DNA of 64,000 bases. It comes from Anaerolineae bacterium. GTDB taxonomy: Bacteria > Chloroflexota > Anaerolineae > Aggregatilineales > UBA3940. Each line of letters opens with the position of its first letter. Position 1 is the first letter of the stretch. The notes under the pieces are model-generated. The model ran no database searches. It saw only the letters and a program-made list of their open reading frames with translations, and was not told where the DNA came from. This document shows positions 53,364 through 63,212 of this stretch, one piece after another. A program made the position numbers and the translations under genes. Where the stretch lies: assembly GCA_016926255.1 (NCBI GenBank), contig JAFGOY010000053.1, forward strand, positions 1 to 64,000. Direction: 5' to 3'.

Positions 53364-56300
53364 ATGACGACTATTCTGGTTGTTGATGACGATCTGGATA
53401 CCCTCGAACTCGCGACCGAACTGCTGCAAAAGCACAATTATAAGGTCTTGAAAGCGACGAGCGGCAAGCAGGCACTCCCGCTTGCCCGGTCACAAAAACC
53501 AGATCTCATCCTGCTTGACATACGCCTTCCCGACTCAGACGGCATAACCATCTGCAAGACTCTTCGAAGCGCAGAGGAAACGGCCAGCATCCCGGTTGTC
53601 CTGGCGACGGGCCACGAACCGCACAAGAATCGCGCCGATGCATTGATGGCCGGAGCAAACGACTACATCACAAAGCCGTTCGATCTTGATGATCTCGTCA
53701 GGCGCATTAAGGTCGTCCTGACACATGAAGTCGATACCACCGACCAGAATCAGCGGTTGGTAGATGAAACCACCTACACAGCACTGGCAGTTGTCCCCTG
53801 CGAACTGGCCTGGTTGCTATCCATCGATCCGCAAAAACAGAAACTCGTCAGCCAGACGGTTGCTACCAGCCAGGGCGAAGAGGCGTCCCAGGCGTTTCTT
53901 TCGCAGGCAACCGGGGAGAAAGACCAGGGGCAGATTCCGCTGAGCTCCGAAAGAAGCCTGCTGACCCGTGTTGCTTTATCCGGTATCTCTGAATTCAACC
54001 TGCCCCTGTCGCGGGTCAGCGAATTTGGCGACTTTGATGTGTACAAAGCCTGCGACCGGCTGGGCCTGTACTTCGTCACAATCATCCCCCTCCAGATATC
54101 GGGAACACCGCTGGGAATACTGGTGCTTGGCAGCCGGGATATCCACGATACTGACACCGAGGCAGGCCAGCAGATATTGACCACAGTAGCCAGCCAGGCA
54201 GCAACCGTTCTGCAAAACGCCCGCCTGATCGAGACGCTCACCAGGCGCGAGATTGGAAGCCGCCGCGAGCGCGCCTTCCGGCAGGCGCTTCTCGACAGCA
54301 TGGGCGATGGAATGCTGGTCTACAACACCAGAGGCATCATTACCTTTGTCAACCATCGTCTGTCAAGGATGACCGGTAAAAGCCTCGAAGAACTGGTCGG
54401 GCAGCCGGTGGGCAACCTTTTCGCTTCCGAAGACCAGAATCGTATCAAAGAACTACTTCATTTCGAGCAAAAAAAACAGGTTGAGACGCGATCGTTTGAA
54501 GTAAATCTCCTTCGGGGAAATGAGAATGTTCTGCCCGTGCTGGCGATCCGGAGCAGCCGAACTGTTTCGACCTCTCAGCAAGGCGGCGAACAACTCGGCG
54601 TGATGGTGATCACCAATTTGAGTCTGCAAAAAGCGCGTGAGCAAGCCTTAAAGAAACAGACCCACCGGCTCAGGGCATTGAGCCATGCAACGCAAACTAT
54701 CGCCTCGACGCTCTCGCTGGACGAAACCATCCGCACGATTTTGATGGAAGCCAGCAGCGTGATGCAGGCCGAGATGGCCTCGGTGCTGCTTCGCACCACG
54801 GGCGGTGACGAGATGGTCTTTCAGGCAGCAGTCGGCCCCCACGCCGAAAAGCTGCGCGGTCAGCGCATCCCAACTGACTATGGCATAGCGGGATACGTCG
54901 CCCGCAGCGGCGAACCCGTGCTGGTCACCGCGTTGGAGAATGACAAACGCTTCAAAGAACAACCTCTCTCAATCGCCGGGATGACAAAGCGTTCCGCCGT
55001 CGCTGCCCCACTGATCGTCGATGGCCGGGTAATCGGGGTGGTCGAGGTCGTCAATAAAAACGAGGGAACATTTGACAGGGCTGACCTGGAAATGCTGGAA
55101 GGGCTGACACGCTCGGCGGCGATTGCGATCACCAATGTGCGGTTGTACAGCGATGCCAAACGCCACGTCCGCGAACTGACGCTGCTGCTCAAGACCAGTG
55201 AGACGGCATCGTCAACGCTGGCTATCGAGCATGTGCTGGAGACGGTCGCCCTGCAGTTAGTCGAAACACTCTCCGTCAAATGGTGCATGATCTCTTCTCT
55301 GGACGATAACAACCAGACCATCCAATACCAGGCCGAGTCCGCCGATATTTTCTGGCCGGAAGGCAGCGGCCACCGCTTTACGCTGAGCCAGTACCCGGCT
55401 GCCGACCAGTCGCTCCGCAACAACCATCCCGTCAGCCTGAACATAGGCCAGTTAGAGAATAAAAGCGAACGCTACGGGCAGGTGCTTCCAGCCAACACGA
55501 CATCCATCCTTGTGCTGCCGATCAAAAGCGAGCAGCAGATCATCGGCCTGGTCGAACTATGTCATTTTTCTGACGACAGCAAATTCGTCGGTGAAGATAT
55601 TGAGCGCTGCCAGACAATCACCAAGGCCTGGGTCAATGCCCTCAGCGAACTGATTGATTGGAAAAGAGCTGTCAATCTGCGGGTATTGAGCATGCGACTG
55701 CTCCAGACCACCGATGCCGGGCGCTGTACCGTTTTCGATTTCGACCAGGCAAGCAAAGTACTGATCGCCCTCCATCAGAACAGCAGCATGGTCTGGCCGC
55801 TGGGCCAGGGGCCACAGTATAAACTGGACACCAATAGCCTGCGTAGTGTGGCAGTTGCCGAACGAACGCCGGTGACCGCAAAGATATCCGAGGAGAACGT
55901 CTTTATCACCCGCCAGACGACGCTTCCCCAGATGGAAACCGGCTCGCTGCTGATCACGCCCCTGATTGCACGGGGCGAAGCGATCGGGCTGGTTGAGTTA
56001 ATCGACACCAACCCTGACCGGGTTTTCACTGAAAGCGATCTCTCGTTAGCCAAAGCGACTGGTAACGTAATCGGTAATGCGCTGGAAAACGCGCGGCTGT
56101 ATTCCGCGCTGCTGCGTCGTGCGGCCCAATTAGAGGCCGCTTACAACGATCTGCAAGATGCCGATCAGGTTAAGGCCGAGTGGATACAGAACGTTTCCCA
56201 CGAACTGCGCACCCCGCTGACATCGATCATTGGTTATACCGACCTGATCATCGAGGGCGACCTCGGTCCGATTTCCAATGAGCAGCGCAATGGTCTCGAC

Positions 56301-56903
56301 GTGATCTCCGAAAAAAGCAGGCAGCTTGCCCGAATGGTCGAAGACCTGTTGACCATCCAGTATATGGAGCGCGAGCCGCTGGAACGAGTGGAATTCCCGC
56401 TTCAAGAGATTGCCAACGCCGCGATTGGAGTCGCGCAGGCAGAAGCCCGGAAATCGGGCATTGCGATTGTCACCCAGTACCAGCCGGATATCCCCGACAT
56501 TGCGGTCGATGTCAAGCTGATCCAGCAGGTCTTTTACAACCTGTTGGATAATGCAATCAAGTTTACCCAGGACGGAGGAGAGATCGTCGTCGCTATTGAG
56601 GATGTCGGCATGGCGCTCCGTTCAACGGTGTCTGACAATGGAATAGGCATCCCGCCGGAGGAATACGATAAAATCTGGCGGCGCTTCTACCAGGTTGACG
56701 GCAGTATGACCCGTCAATACGGCGGTACCGGCCTGGGATTATCCATCGTCAGGGAGATTATCGAAAAGCATCACGGGCGTGTCTGGGTTGAAAGTAAACT
56801 GGGTGAAGGAAGTGCGTTCTCGTTCATCCTGCCGAAAACAGGCACCGACGGTCGAACTGGTCCCGAATACTCCCGGCGATCACAAAGCCAGCTAACTTCG
56901 TAG
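53364..56903 (+). CDS. Large cytoplasmic hybrid sensor kinase (REC-GAF-PAS-GAF-GAF-GAF-HisKA-HATPase)
   Basis: This 1179-residue protein has a receiver domain (1-120; ILVVDDDLDTLELA, LILLDIRLPD, DYITKPF), a GAF-like domain (about 135-290) and a PAS domain (about 300-415; LDSMGDGMLVYNTRGIITFV). Three further GAF-type domains follow (about 440-600, 615-765, 770-915). The kinase core has phospho-His box VSHELRTPLTSI (His about 945) and ATPase motifs NLLDNAIKF, DNGIGIP and YGGTGLGLSI. No membrane helix is seen. An N-terminal receiver suggests it is itself the target of another kinase. Confidence 0.92.
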   Translation: MTTILVVDDDLDTLELATELLQKHNYKVLKATSGKQALPLARSQKPDLILLDIRLPDSDGITICKTLRSAEETASIPVVLATGHEPHKNRADALMAGANDYITKPFDLDDLVRRIKVVLTHEVDTTDQNQRLVDETTYTALAVVPCELAWLLSIDPQKQKLVSQTVATSQGEEASQAFLSQATGEKDQGQIPLSSERSLLTRVALSGISEFNLPLSRVSEFGDFDVYKACDRLGLYFVTIIPLQISGTPLGILVLGSRDIHDTDTEAGQQILTTVASQAATVLQNARLIETLTRREIGSRRERAFRQALLDSMGDGMLVYNTRGIITFVNHRLSRMTGKSLEELVGQPVGNLFASEDQNRIKELLHFEQKKQVETRSFEVNLLRGNENVLPVLAIRSSRTVSTSQQGGEQLGVMVITNLSLQKAREQALKKQTHRLRALSHATQTIASTLSLDETIRTILMEASSVMQAEMASVLLRTTGGDEMVFQAAVGPHAEKLRGQRIPTDYGIAGYVARSGEPVLVTALENDKRFKEQPLSIAGMTKRSAVAAPLIVDGRVIGVVEVVNKNEGTFDRADLEMLEGLTRSAAIAITNVRLYSDAKRHVRELTLLLKTSETASSTLAIEHVLETVALQLVETLSVKWCMISSLDDNNQTIQYQAESADIFWPEGSGHRFTLSQYPAADQSLRNNHPVSLNIGQLENKSERYGQVLPANTTSILVLPIKSEQQIIGLVELCHFSDDSKFVGEDIERCQTITKAWVNALSELIDWKRAVNLRVLSMRLLQTTDAGRCTVFDFDQASKVLIALHQNSSMVWPLGQGPQYKLDTNSLRSVAVAERTPVTAKISEENVFITRQTTLPQMETGSLLITPLIARGEAIGLVELIDTNPDRVFTESDLSLAKATGNVIGNALENARLYSALLRRAAQLEAAYNDLQDADQVKAEWIQNVSHELRTPLTSIIGYTDLIIEGDLGPISNEQRNGLDVISEKSRQLARMVEDLLTIQYMEREPLERVEFPLQEIANAAIGVAQAEARKSGIAIVTQYQPDIPDIAVDVKLIQQVFYNLLDNAIKFTQDGGEIVVAIEDVGMALRSTVSDNGIGIPPEEYDKIWRRFYQVDGSMTRQYGGTGLGLSIVREIIEKHHGRVWVESKLGEGSAFSFILPKTGTDGRTGPEYSRRSQSQLTS

Positions 56904-56917
56904 CAAATCGAGCATCA

Positions 56918-57580
56918 TTATTCCTGGGCATGAACTCCCGCAGCGCCTGCACGCAGCGCAGGACTGCTGATGATCTTCACCGTGCAGGACAGAGTTCCAA
57001 ACGACAGGGTATCCTCGTGGGCAAGGGCGCGAGTCATCCCCGGTCCCACTGGCATGGCATTGATCAGCGTTCCGTTGGTGCTGCCCAGGTCGAGGACAAA
57101 CAGGCCGTTGGTCGTTGGCCGCAGCATGGCATGGCGGCGCGAAACACCAAGAGCCGCTCCGTTATATGGCTCCATATCCAGGTCGACGCCGGATTCACTT
57201 CCCCCTCGCCCAATGACAACATCACCCACAATATCAAGCCCCAACGGGCCTTTGTCCGATTGCAGACCATGCAGTTCAATCCGCCAGAGAGGGGAACTCA
57301 GCGGGACGTCTTCGGCAGACATCGACGCAGGCAGCAGCGTGTACAACGAAGCAATTCCAGGTCGAACGCCAAAAGCCGATCCCGCTACACCCAGCACCTG
57401 CGAGAGATCAGATAGATGCAGTTGCTGAGTGGGTTGGTGTAGTTCTGCAATATGTTTTTTTAAAGCCTCATCCAACCGGGCCTCCTCACTATCCGCCGCA
57501 GATGGTTCTCTGACGCCGTTCAATAGATCGCTGTTATGACCTTCCGGCGATTTCTCAGAATAGTCCCCATAGTTGCCCAT
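56918..57580 (-). CDS. FHA-domain protein
   Basis: The N-terminal half (about residues 1-100) is polar with the helical stretch DEALKKHIAELHQ. The C-terminal half is an FHA phosphothreonine-binding domain with VVIGRGGSE, SRRHAML and LDLGSTNGT in the expected order. Start candidates are a GTG at 57607 and ATGs at 57595 and 57580; I chose 57580 because GGAG lies 9 bases upstream, giving 220 residues. It is convergent with the hybrid kinase. Ser/Thr kinase partners are not in the window. Confidence 0.88.
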   Translation of the reverse strand: MGNYGDYSEKSPEGHNSDLLNGVREPSAADSEEARLDEALKKHIAELHQPTQQLHLSDLSQVLGVAGSAFGVRPGIASLYTLLPASMSAEDVPLSSPLWRIELHGLQSDKGPLGLDIVGDVVIGRGGSESGVDLDMEPYNGAALGVSRRHAMLRPTTNGLFVLDLGSTNGTLINAMPVGPGMTRALAHEDTLSFGTLSCTVKIISSPALRAGAAGVHAQE

Positions 57581-57767
57581 TGCACGATACTCCATTCCAC
57601 GTGGCACTAAAAAGTAAATAATGCCTCACTGACAGCCTCCGGTCGCGCGTATCAAACCCATTCAGTCTGGATCAACCTGAAAAGGGCTACCTCTATCGTA
57701 CAACAGCTTCGCCTGAACACAATGAAGTTTTAGGTTTTTGTTATGGAAAGAGAGGTTCGCCTGCAGA

Positions 57768-58202
57768 TCAGTCACCTCCCGCTAGCAGACGTTCCAGCGC
57801 AAGGCGGTAGCCCATCCAGCCCAGCCCGCTGATCACCCCCAGGCAGACCGGCGAAATGTAGGAGTGATGCCGGAACGATTCGCGAGCAAACACATTTGAT
57901 AAGTGAACCTCGATTGCCGGGATTTCGACCGCGCTGATCGCATCCCGCAGCGCGACGGAAGTATGGGTATAACCGCCGGGATTGATGATCAGGCCATCGG
58001 CCCAGCCGCGCGCCTCGTGGATCGCGTCGATCAAGGCCCCCTCGTGGTTGCTCTGGAGGATTCGCAGTGTCGCCCCGTTAGCAGCGGAGGTTTCTTCGAG
58101 GTGGGTGTTGATGTCAGCAAGAGTCATCGAGCCGTAGACCTCCGGCTCGCGTGTTCCCAGCAGGTTCAGGTTAGGCCCATGCAGTACCAAGATATTCATC
58201 AC
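57768..58202 (-). CDS. aroQ: 3-Dehydroquinate dehydratase, type II
   Basis: This 144-residue enzyme has [18 protein letters not shown], the active-site Tyr near residue 24, [26 protein letters not shown] and [17 protein letters not shown]. It dehydrates 3-dehydroquinate in the shikimate pathway. Its start overlaps the aroB stop (ATGA). It is the last gene of the aromatic operon. The 160 bases to the FHA gene hold nothing I recognise. Confidence 0.96.
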   Translation of the reverse strand: MMNILVLHGPNLNLLGTREPEVYGSMTLADINTHLEETSAANGATLRILQSNHEGALIDAIHEARGWADGLIINPGGYTHTSVALRDAISAVEIPAIEVHLSNVFARESFRHHSYISPVCLGVISGLGWMGYRLALERLLAGGD

Positions 58203-59245
58203 TCGCCCTTTCTCACGTCATTCAGCGCCGCCAGAACATCGATCTGTGCGACATCGGGGACAACAACCGGTTCGCCCTTCCGTTTGAGCAGCACGAAGCG
58301 CGGCGATCCGCCCTTCCATTTTTTATCATGACGCATCGCTTCCCACAACTGGGCGGGTTGGTAGCCATCGAAACGCGTGGGTAAATTCCATTTCGTCATC
58401 AGGTGGTCGAGATCGGCGCTCAACGGCTCCTCGACAATCTCCAGGCGCTCCGACAGCCGCGCAGCAGCAGCAATCCCCACCGCGACCGCATGTCCGTGTT
58501 TCCATTCGTAGCCGCTGACCTGTTCGAGCGCATGGCCGAAGGTGTGGCCCAGGTTCAGGTAAGCGCGAATCCCGCTTTCGAGTCGGTCTTCTTTGACGAC
58601 GGTGACTTTCACCGAAGCCGCCCGAACGATCATCTCCTCGACTGGCGGGCGGCCTGCGGCCATCTTCGCCAGCAGTTCGACGTCGCCGACCAACCCCGAC
58701 TTGATGATCTCTGCGTAGCCGTTCTGCTTCTCGACTTCCGGCAGCGTTTCGAGCGTGCCGGTATCGGCGAAAACCGCCAGCGGATCGTAGAACGCGCCGA
58801 CCAGGTTTTTCCCCTGCGGCAGATCGACGCCGACCTTGCCGCCGATGCTGGCATCGACCATCGCCAGCAGGCTGGTGGGGCACTGGATGAAGCGGATACC
58901 GCGCATGAACGACGATGCCGCAAACCCGGACATATCGCCGATCACGCCGCCGCCCAGGGCGACGATCAGCGTCGAGCGATCTGCGCCGGATTCGAGCAGC
59001 GCATCGTAGATGGTCCGCATAGTGGCGAGGGTTTTGTATTGCTCGCCATCGGGAACGCTGATCAATGTGGCCGAGGGGATGCGATCCGCAAGTGCCTCGC
59101 CATACAGCGGCCCAACCGTCTCGTTGGTGATCACCGCCACGTTTGAATGATCGATCCCGGCGATGAACTCCGGCAGATCGTTTTCCAGCAGTCCACGCCC
59201 GACAAGGATCGGATAGCCCAGCCCTTCGATACGTTCGACGCTCAT
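58199..59245 (-). CDS. aroB: 3-Dehydroquinate synthase
   Basis: This 348-residue enzyme has [10 protein letters not shown], the NAD motif [40 protein letters not shown] and [12 protein letters not shown] (metal-binding His). It cyclises DAHP to dehydroquinate. It overlaps aroK by four bases, indicating coupled translation. Confidence 0.96.
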   Translation of the reverse strand: MSVERIEGLGYPILVGRGLLENDLPEFIAGIDHSNVAVITNETVGPLYGEALADRIPSATLISVPDGEQYKTLATMRTIYDALLESGADRSTLIVALGGGVIGDMSGFAASSFMRGIRFIQCPTSLLAMVDASIGGKVGVDLPQGKNLVGAFYDPLAVFADTGTLETLPEVEKQNGYAEIIKSGLVGDVELLAKMAAGRPPVEEMIVRAASVKVTVVKEDRLESGIRAYLNLGHTFGHALEQVSGYEWKHGHAVAVGIAAAARLSERLEIVEEPLSADLDHLMTKWNLPTRFDGYQPAQLWEAMRHDKKWKGGSPRFVLLKRKGEPVVVPDVAQIDVLAALNDVRKGE

Positions 59246-59769
59246 CGTTCACTTCTCCACAATTCGATAATCTGATCGGCCACCTGTTTGGTCGAGAAGC
59301 CGTCGGTTTGAACCTGATAGGGGATGCTGTTGTACATATCGGCGCGGCTGTCGAGGAGACGCTGCGTCTTCTCCCGGTCGACGCTGAACAGGGGCCGTGA
59401 CGGGTCGTTGCCCACGCGCCGGATGATCTCGTCGAGGCTGGCCTGCAAACAAACCAGTAGACTCGTCGATTCGAACCTCGCCCGCGTTTCAGTATTGAGC
59501 AGTGCTCCGCCGCCCAGCGCGATGACCAGATCGGGTTGGTGGGCCAGTTCTCGGCACACTTCTGCTTCCAGTGCGCGGAAGGCCGGTTCGCCGTCGTCAG
59601 CGAATATTTCCGCGATGGTTTTCCCGGCCCGCTCGACGATCACGGAGTCTGCATCGACAAAGTCGAGGGACAGTTTCTTTGCCACCAGCCGCCCGACCGA
59701 GCTTTTCCCGGTGCCCATGAACCCGGCCAGCGCGATGCTGTGTCTGGGGTTGGATTGTTGATTATTCAT
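59242..59769 (-). CDS. aroK: Shikimate kinase
   Basis: This 175-residue enzyme has the P-loop GFMGTGKSSVGRLVA, the shikimate-binding DAD motif (FVDADSVI), ALGGGALLN and RPLF in the lid region. It phosphorylates shikimate. It is followed without a gap by aroB. Confidence 0.96.
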   Translation of the reverse strand: MNNQQSNPRHSIALAGFMGTGKSSVGRLVAKKLSLDFVDADSVIVERAGKTIAEIFADDGEPAFRALEAEVCRELAHQPDLVIALGGGALLNTETRARFESTSLLVCLQASLDEIIRRVGNDPSRPLFSVDREKTQRLLDSRADMYNSIPYQVQTDGFSTKQVADQIIELWRSER

Positions 59770-59792
59770 ATTGCCGTTCTACCCCCTTCGAC

Positions 59793-59834
59793 GAACCTTC
59801 GGTTCGCCACTTCCCCCTGACAGGGGGCAGGTGG
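59793..59834. other. Two small hairpins between aroC and aroK
   Basis: GAACC-TTC-GGTTC (59793-59805) and CCCCC-TGACA-GGGGG (within 59813-59827), with extra CCAC/GTGG pairing outside the second. They fill the 85-bp gap between two co-oriented genes and might influence relative expression. Confidence 0.35.
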
Positions 59835-59854
59835 GATTCGAATTGTAAGATAAC

Positions 59855-61042
59855 CTAATCACTGAACCCGAATCGCCAGGGCTGATCGTCCATCGGCAGG
59901 TCGTCAAGACGCGCCTGCCGCAGCACCTCGAAACGCGGTTTGATCTCCGCGAGGCTGTCGCCGCCCAACTTTTCGAGCAGCGCACCGGCCAGCACCCAGG
60001 CGACCATTGCCTCGCCGACTATCGACGCACGGTGAACCGCGCAGTAATCCGAACGTTCGTAAACGGTCTGTGATGGCTCCCCCGTCGCCAGATCGACCGT
60101 CGGCAACGGGTTGATCGTGGTAGAGATCGGCTTCATCGCCGCCCGGACGATCACCGGCTGCCCGTTGGTGATCCCGCCCTCGACGCCCCCGGCCCGGTTC
60201 GATGGGCGGGTCAGAGTGCCATCATCGTCCAACAAGATCGGGTCGTGAACCTGAGTGCCGGGTTTGGCCGCATTGGCGAAGGCCGGGCCGACCGCCGCAC
60301 CTTTGATCGCCGGGATGCTGCCCACCGCCGCCATCAGCAGGCCATCGATCCGGCGATCCCACTGAACGTGGCTGCCCAGCCCTGCCGGGACGCCCAGCGC
60401 GACGACTTCGAAAATACCGCCCAGCGTGTCTTTGTCCTTGATCGCCTCTTTGATCCGGGCCTGCATCGCCACCGATGCATCCAAGTCGGGGCAGCGAACT
60501 TCGCTCGCTTCCGCTGCTTCGAAACGCTCATGGTAGGTTGCCTCGTCGGCGACAGCGGGGAGGTTCGCCTCGACCCCGCCGATCATCTGCACGTAGCCGC
60601 CGACCCGAATCCCGAACTCGGCAAGCAGGCATTTGCAGATCGCCCCAACGGCGACTCGCGCCGCCGTTTCGCGGGCGCTGGCCCGTTCAAGGCTCAAGCG
60701 CAGATCGCGGTAGCCGTATTTTACCGCCCCGGTCAGGTCGGCGTGACCCGGCCGCGGGGTCGTGAATGGCTCGATGTCTTTTTCCTGCCAGTTCTTCCAA
60801 TCGCGGTTCTCGATGAGCAGGCCAATCGGCCCGCCGGTGGTCAGGCCGTTCATCACCCCGGCGGTGATTCGCGCCCGGTCTCGCTCGATTTGCATCCGCC
60901 CGCCGCTTCCGTACCCTTTCTGTCGGCGGACGAGGTCGGCGGCGATGGTCTCCTCGTCCAGCGGCAGCCCGGCGATCATCCCCTCTAGAATTGCTGTCAA
61001 CGCCGGGCCGTGCGATTCGCCCGCAGTCAAAAATCTCAACAT
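59855..61042 (-). CDS. aroC: Chorismate synthase
   Basis: This 395-residue enzyme begins MLRFLTAGESHGPALTAI. It has RQKGYGSGGRMQIERDRARI (flavin region), RPGHADLTGAVKYGYRDLR, RASARETAARVAVG and GGVEGGITNGQPVIVR. It eliminates phosphate from EPSP to form chorismate using reduced FMN. The length fits the family. Confidence 0.96.
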   Translation of the reverse strand: MLRFLTAGESHGPALTAILEGMIAGLPLDEETIAADLVRRQKGYGSGGRMQIERDRARITAGVMNGLTTGGPIGLLIENRDWKNWQEKDIEPFTTPRPGHADLTGAVKYGYRDLRLSLERASARETAARVAVGAICKCLLAEFGIRVGGYVQMIGGVEANLPAVADEATYHERFEAAEASEVRCPDLDASVAMQARIKEAIKDKDTLGGIFEVVALGVPAGLGSHVQWDRRIDGLLMAAVGSIPAIKGAAVGPAFANAAKPGTQVHDPILLDDDGTLTRPSNRAGGVEGGITNGQPVIVRAAMKPISTTINPLPTVDLATGEPSQTVYERSDYCAVHRASIVGEAMVAWVLAGALLEKLGGDSLAEIKPRFEVLRQARLDDLPMDDQPWRFGFSD

Positions 61043-61122
61043 GCTGTCCCCTCAGTCAAGATAAAAGATAAAAGTCGAAAGATAAAAGTAATCTTTGCAC
61101 TGGCCCGGAGCATCCCGCGAGA

Positions 61123-61929
61123 CTACCCGATTCCCAGCGCCTGCCGCGCCGCATCGACCATCACATTGACGGGCGGCGTGATCCCCGTCCACTCCTCGAA
61201 GGAAAGTGCCCCCTGGCGCACCAGCATCCCAAGGCCGCCAATCGTGTGCAGCCCGGCGCGGCTGGCCTGCTCCATCAGGCAGGTGACCGGCGGCGTGTAG
61301 ATCACGTCATATAACACTGCCTCAGCCGGAAACGGTACGTCATCCGGCCACACCGAAGCGTCGACTTTCGGCCACATCCCCAGCGAAGTGCAGTGAACGA
61401 TCAGCCCGGCCTGTGGTGCGATATCGCCCAGTTGATCGTAAGGAAAATCGTTCTCGTCGCGCAGGGGTTCAATTGTTGCATGTTTAATATCCGATGCCCC
61501 CATCTGGCGCAGCGCGTAGGCCACCGCCTTCGATGCGCCCCCGGTGCCCAGCACGAGGCAAAATTTGCCATCGATCGCCACTTCATGAGCATGCAGATCG
61601 GCGACAAATCCCAGCCAGTCGGTATTGGCCGCCCGGAGAGAGCCGTTTTCCAGTATCAACGTATTCGCCGCACCAATCTCATCGACCGCCGGATCGACCG
61701 CTGCCACCTGTGGCAGATCGAGGACGGCGAGTTTGTGCGGGATGGTGACGTTGAATCCCCGGTAGCCGTCGTCAAGCAGCTTTTCGACCCCGTTGGCCAG
61801 TTTTGCCGGTTCGACGGGCAGCAGATCGTACTGCCAGTCGAGGCCCAGCGCAGCGAAAGCCGCGTTGTGCATCGACGGCGAGATGCTGTGCTCGACCGGC
61901 CAGCCCAGCAAGCCTACTTTTTCGGTCAT
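61123..61929 (-). CDS. aroE: Shikimate dehydrogenase
   Basis: This 268-residue enzyme has LLGWPVEHSISPSMHNAAF, GFNVTIPHKLAVL (catalytic Lys), the NADP loop VLGTGGASKAVAYAL and LIVHCTSLGMWP. It reduces dehydroshikimate. Its ATG touches the aroA stop at 61929. An 80-bp gap with three short GATAAAAG repeats separates it from aroC. Confidence 0.95.
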   Translation of the reverse strand: MTEKVGLLGWPVEHSISPSMHNAAFAALGLDWQYDLLPVEPAKLANGVEKLLDDGYRGFNVTIPHKLAVLDLPQVAAVDPAVDEIGAANTLILENGSLRAANTDWLGFVADLHAHEVAIDGKFCLVLGTGGASKAVAYALRQMGASDIKHATIEPLRDENDFPYDQLGDIAPQAGLIVHCTSLGMWPKVDASVWPDDVPFPAEAVLYDVIYTPPVTCLMEQASRAGLHTIGGLGMLVRQGALSFEEWTGITPPVNVMVDAARQALGIG

Positions 61930-63212
61930 CAGTTCACCTCCGCGCCTAATTGAACAAGCGTCTGTGCAAAGCCGGGGAACGAATCGGCGATGCAGCCCGC
62001 GTCGAGAATCTGTGTTTCACCTTCGGCAACCAGCCCGGCTACGGCCAGTGCCATCCCCAGCCGGTGATCGCCATGACTCGACACCGCCGCCCCGCGCAGG
62101 CGCACCGGTCCGCTGACGATCATTCCGTCCGGCGTTTCTTCGATCTCCGCGCCGAGTTTGCCTAGTTCCTGAGCCACCAGGCTGATCCGGTCGACTTCCT
62201 TGACGCGTAATTCAGCCGCATCGCGGATGATCGTGATGCCGTTCGCCTGAGTTGCGGCTACGGTCAGAATGGGGAATTCGTCAATGGCACGCACGACTAC
62301 CTCGCCGCCGATCTCGACGGCGGACAGATCGCCGCCCCGCACGATCAGCGTCCCGACCGGCTCGCCGCCCTGTACATCTTCATCTTCGACGGTGACCGCT
62401 GCGCCCATCCGCCGCAGGATATCGAGCAGCCCGGTGCGGGTGGGATTCAAACCGACTCCGGTGATTCGCACCTCCGACCCGCCAACCAGCGCAGCGGCAA
62501 CGATCAAAAAGGCCGCCGACGACATATCGCCGGGGACTGTCAAATCAAAGGGAGTTAAAAAATCATGATCGGGAACGAGGCGCACCTGCCTGCCCTCGAC
62601 GGTCAGGTTGGCCCCCATTGCCCGGAGCATCCGCTCGGTGTGATCGCGACTGGGGCCGGGTTCGATGATAGTCGTTGCGCCTTCGGCGAACAGCCCGGTC
62701 AGCAGGATCGCGCTCTTGACCTGTGCGCTTGCCACCGGGGAATGGTAAGTCATCCCCTTTAGCGCTGCCGGGCGAATGGTCAATGGCGCGTGCCCATCGG
62801 TGCCGCTGATGTCGACTCCCATCTGGCGCAGCGGCTCGACGATCCTTCCCATGGGGCGGCGGCGGAGCTGTTCGCTGCCGTCCAGCACCGAAGGGAAAGG
62901 TTGCCCGGCCAGCACCCCAGCCAGCAGACGCATCGCCGTGCCCGCGTTGACACAGTCTACGGGTCGCTGCGGCTCGTACAGCGTTCCGCCCTCGAAAGAG
63001 AGGGTATCGCCATCACGGTCGACTTCGACGCCGAGCGCCTCGACCGCGCCGAGGGTCGCCAGCGTATCTCCGGCAGCCAGCCAGTTGCGGACGGTCGATC
63101 TGCCCTGCGCCAGCATACCGAGGATCAGCGCCCGGTGGCTGATCGATTTGTCGGAGGGTACGCTGATCGTGCCGTGCAGCCGGGCTGCCGGTCGAATAAG
63201 AAGCGTGGTCAT
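61929..63212 (-). CDS. aroA: 3-Phosphoshikimate 1-carboxyvinyltransferase (EPSP synthase)
   Basis: This 427-residue enzyme has SVPSDKSISHRALILGML, NAGTAMRLLAGVLAGQPF, DGSEQLRRRPMGRI and a C-terminal DHRLGMALAVAGLVA. The ATG at 63212 overlaps the tyrA stop (ATGA). A GTG at 63236 is also in frame, but it lies within the GGAGGAGG that probably serves as ribosome site. It condenses shikimate-3-phosphate with PEP. Confidence 0.95.
   Translation of the reverse strand: MTTLLIRPAARLHGTISVPSDKSISHRALILGMLAQGRSTVRNWLAAGDTLATLGAVEALGVEVDRDGDTLSFEGGTLYEPQRPVDCVNAGTAMRLLAGVLAGQPFPSVLDGSEQLRRRPMGRIVEPLRQMGVDISGTDGHAPLTIRPAALKGMTYHSPVASAQVKSAILLTGLFAEGATTIIEPGPSRDHTERMLRAMGANLTVEGRQVRLVPDHDFLTPFDLTVPGDMSSAAFLIVAAALVGGSEVRITGVGLNPTRTGLLDILRRMGAAVTVEDEDVQGGEPVGTLIVRGGDLSAVEIGGEVVVRAIDEFPILTVAATQANGITIIRDAAELRVKEVDRISLVAQELGKLGAEIEETPDGMIVSGPVRLRGAAVSSHGDHRLGMALAVAGLVAEGETQILDAGCIADSFPGFAQTLVQLGAEVN

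Noticed and set aside
61043-61122. GATAAAAG repeats between aroE and aroC as a regulatory array
   Set aside because: There are only three short, irregularly spaced copies in an A-rich gap, which is not enough to support a function.
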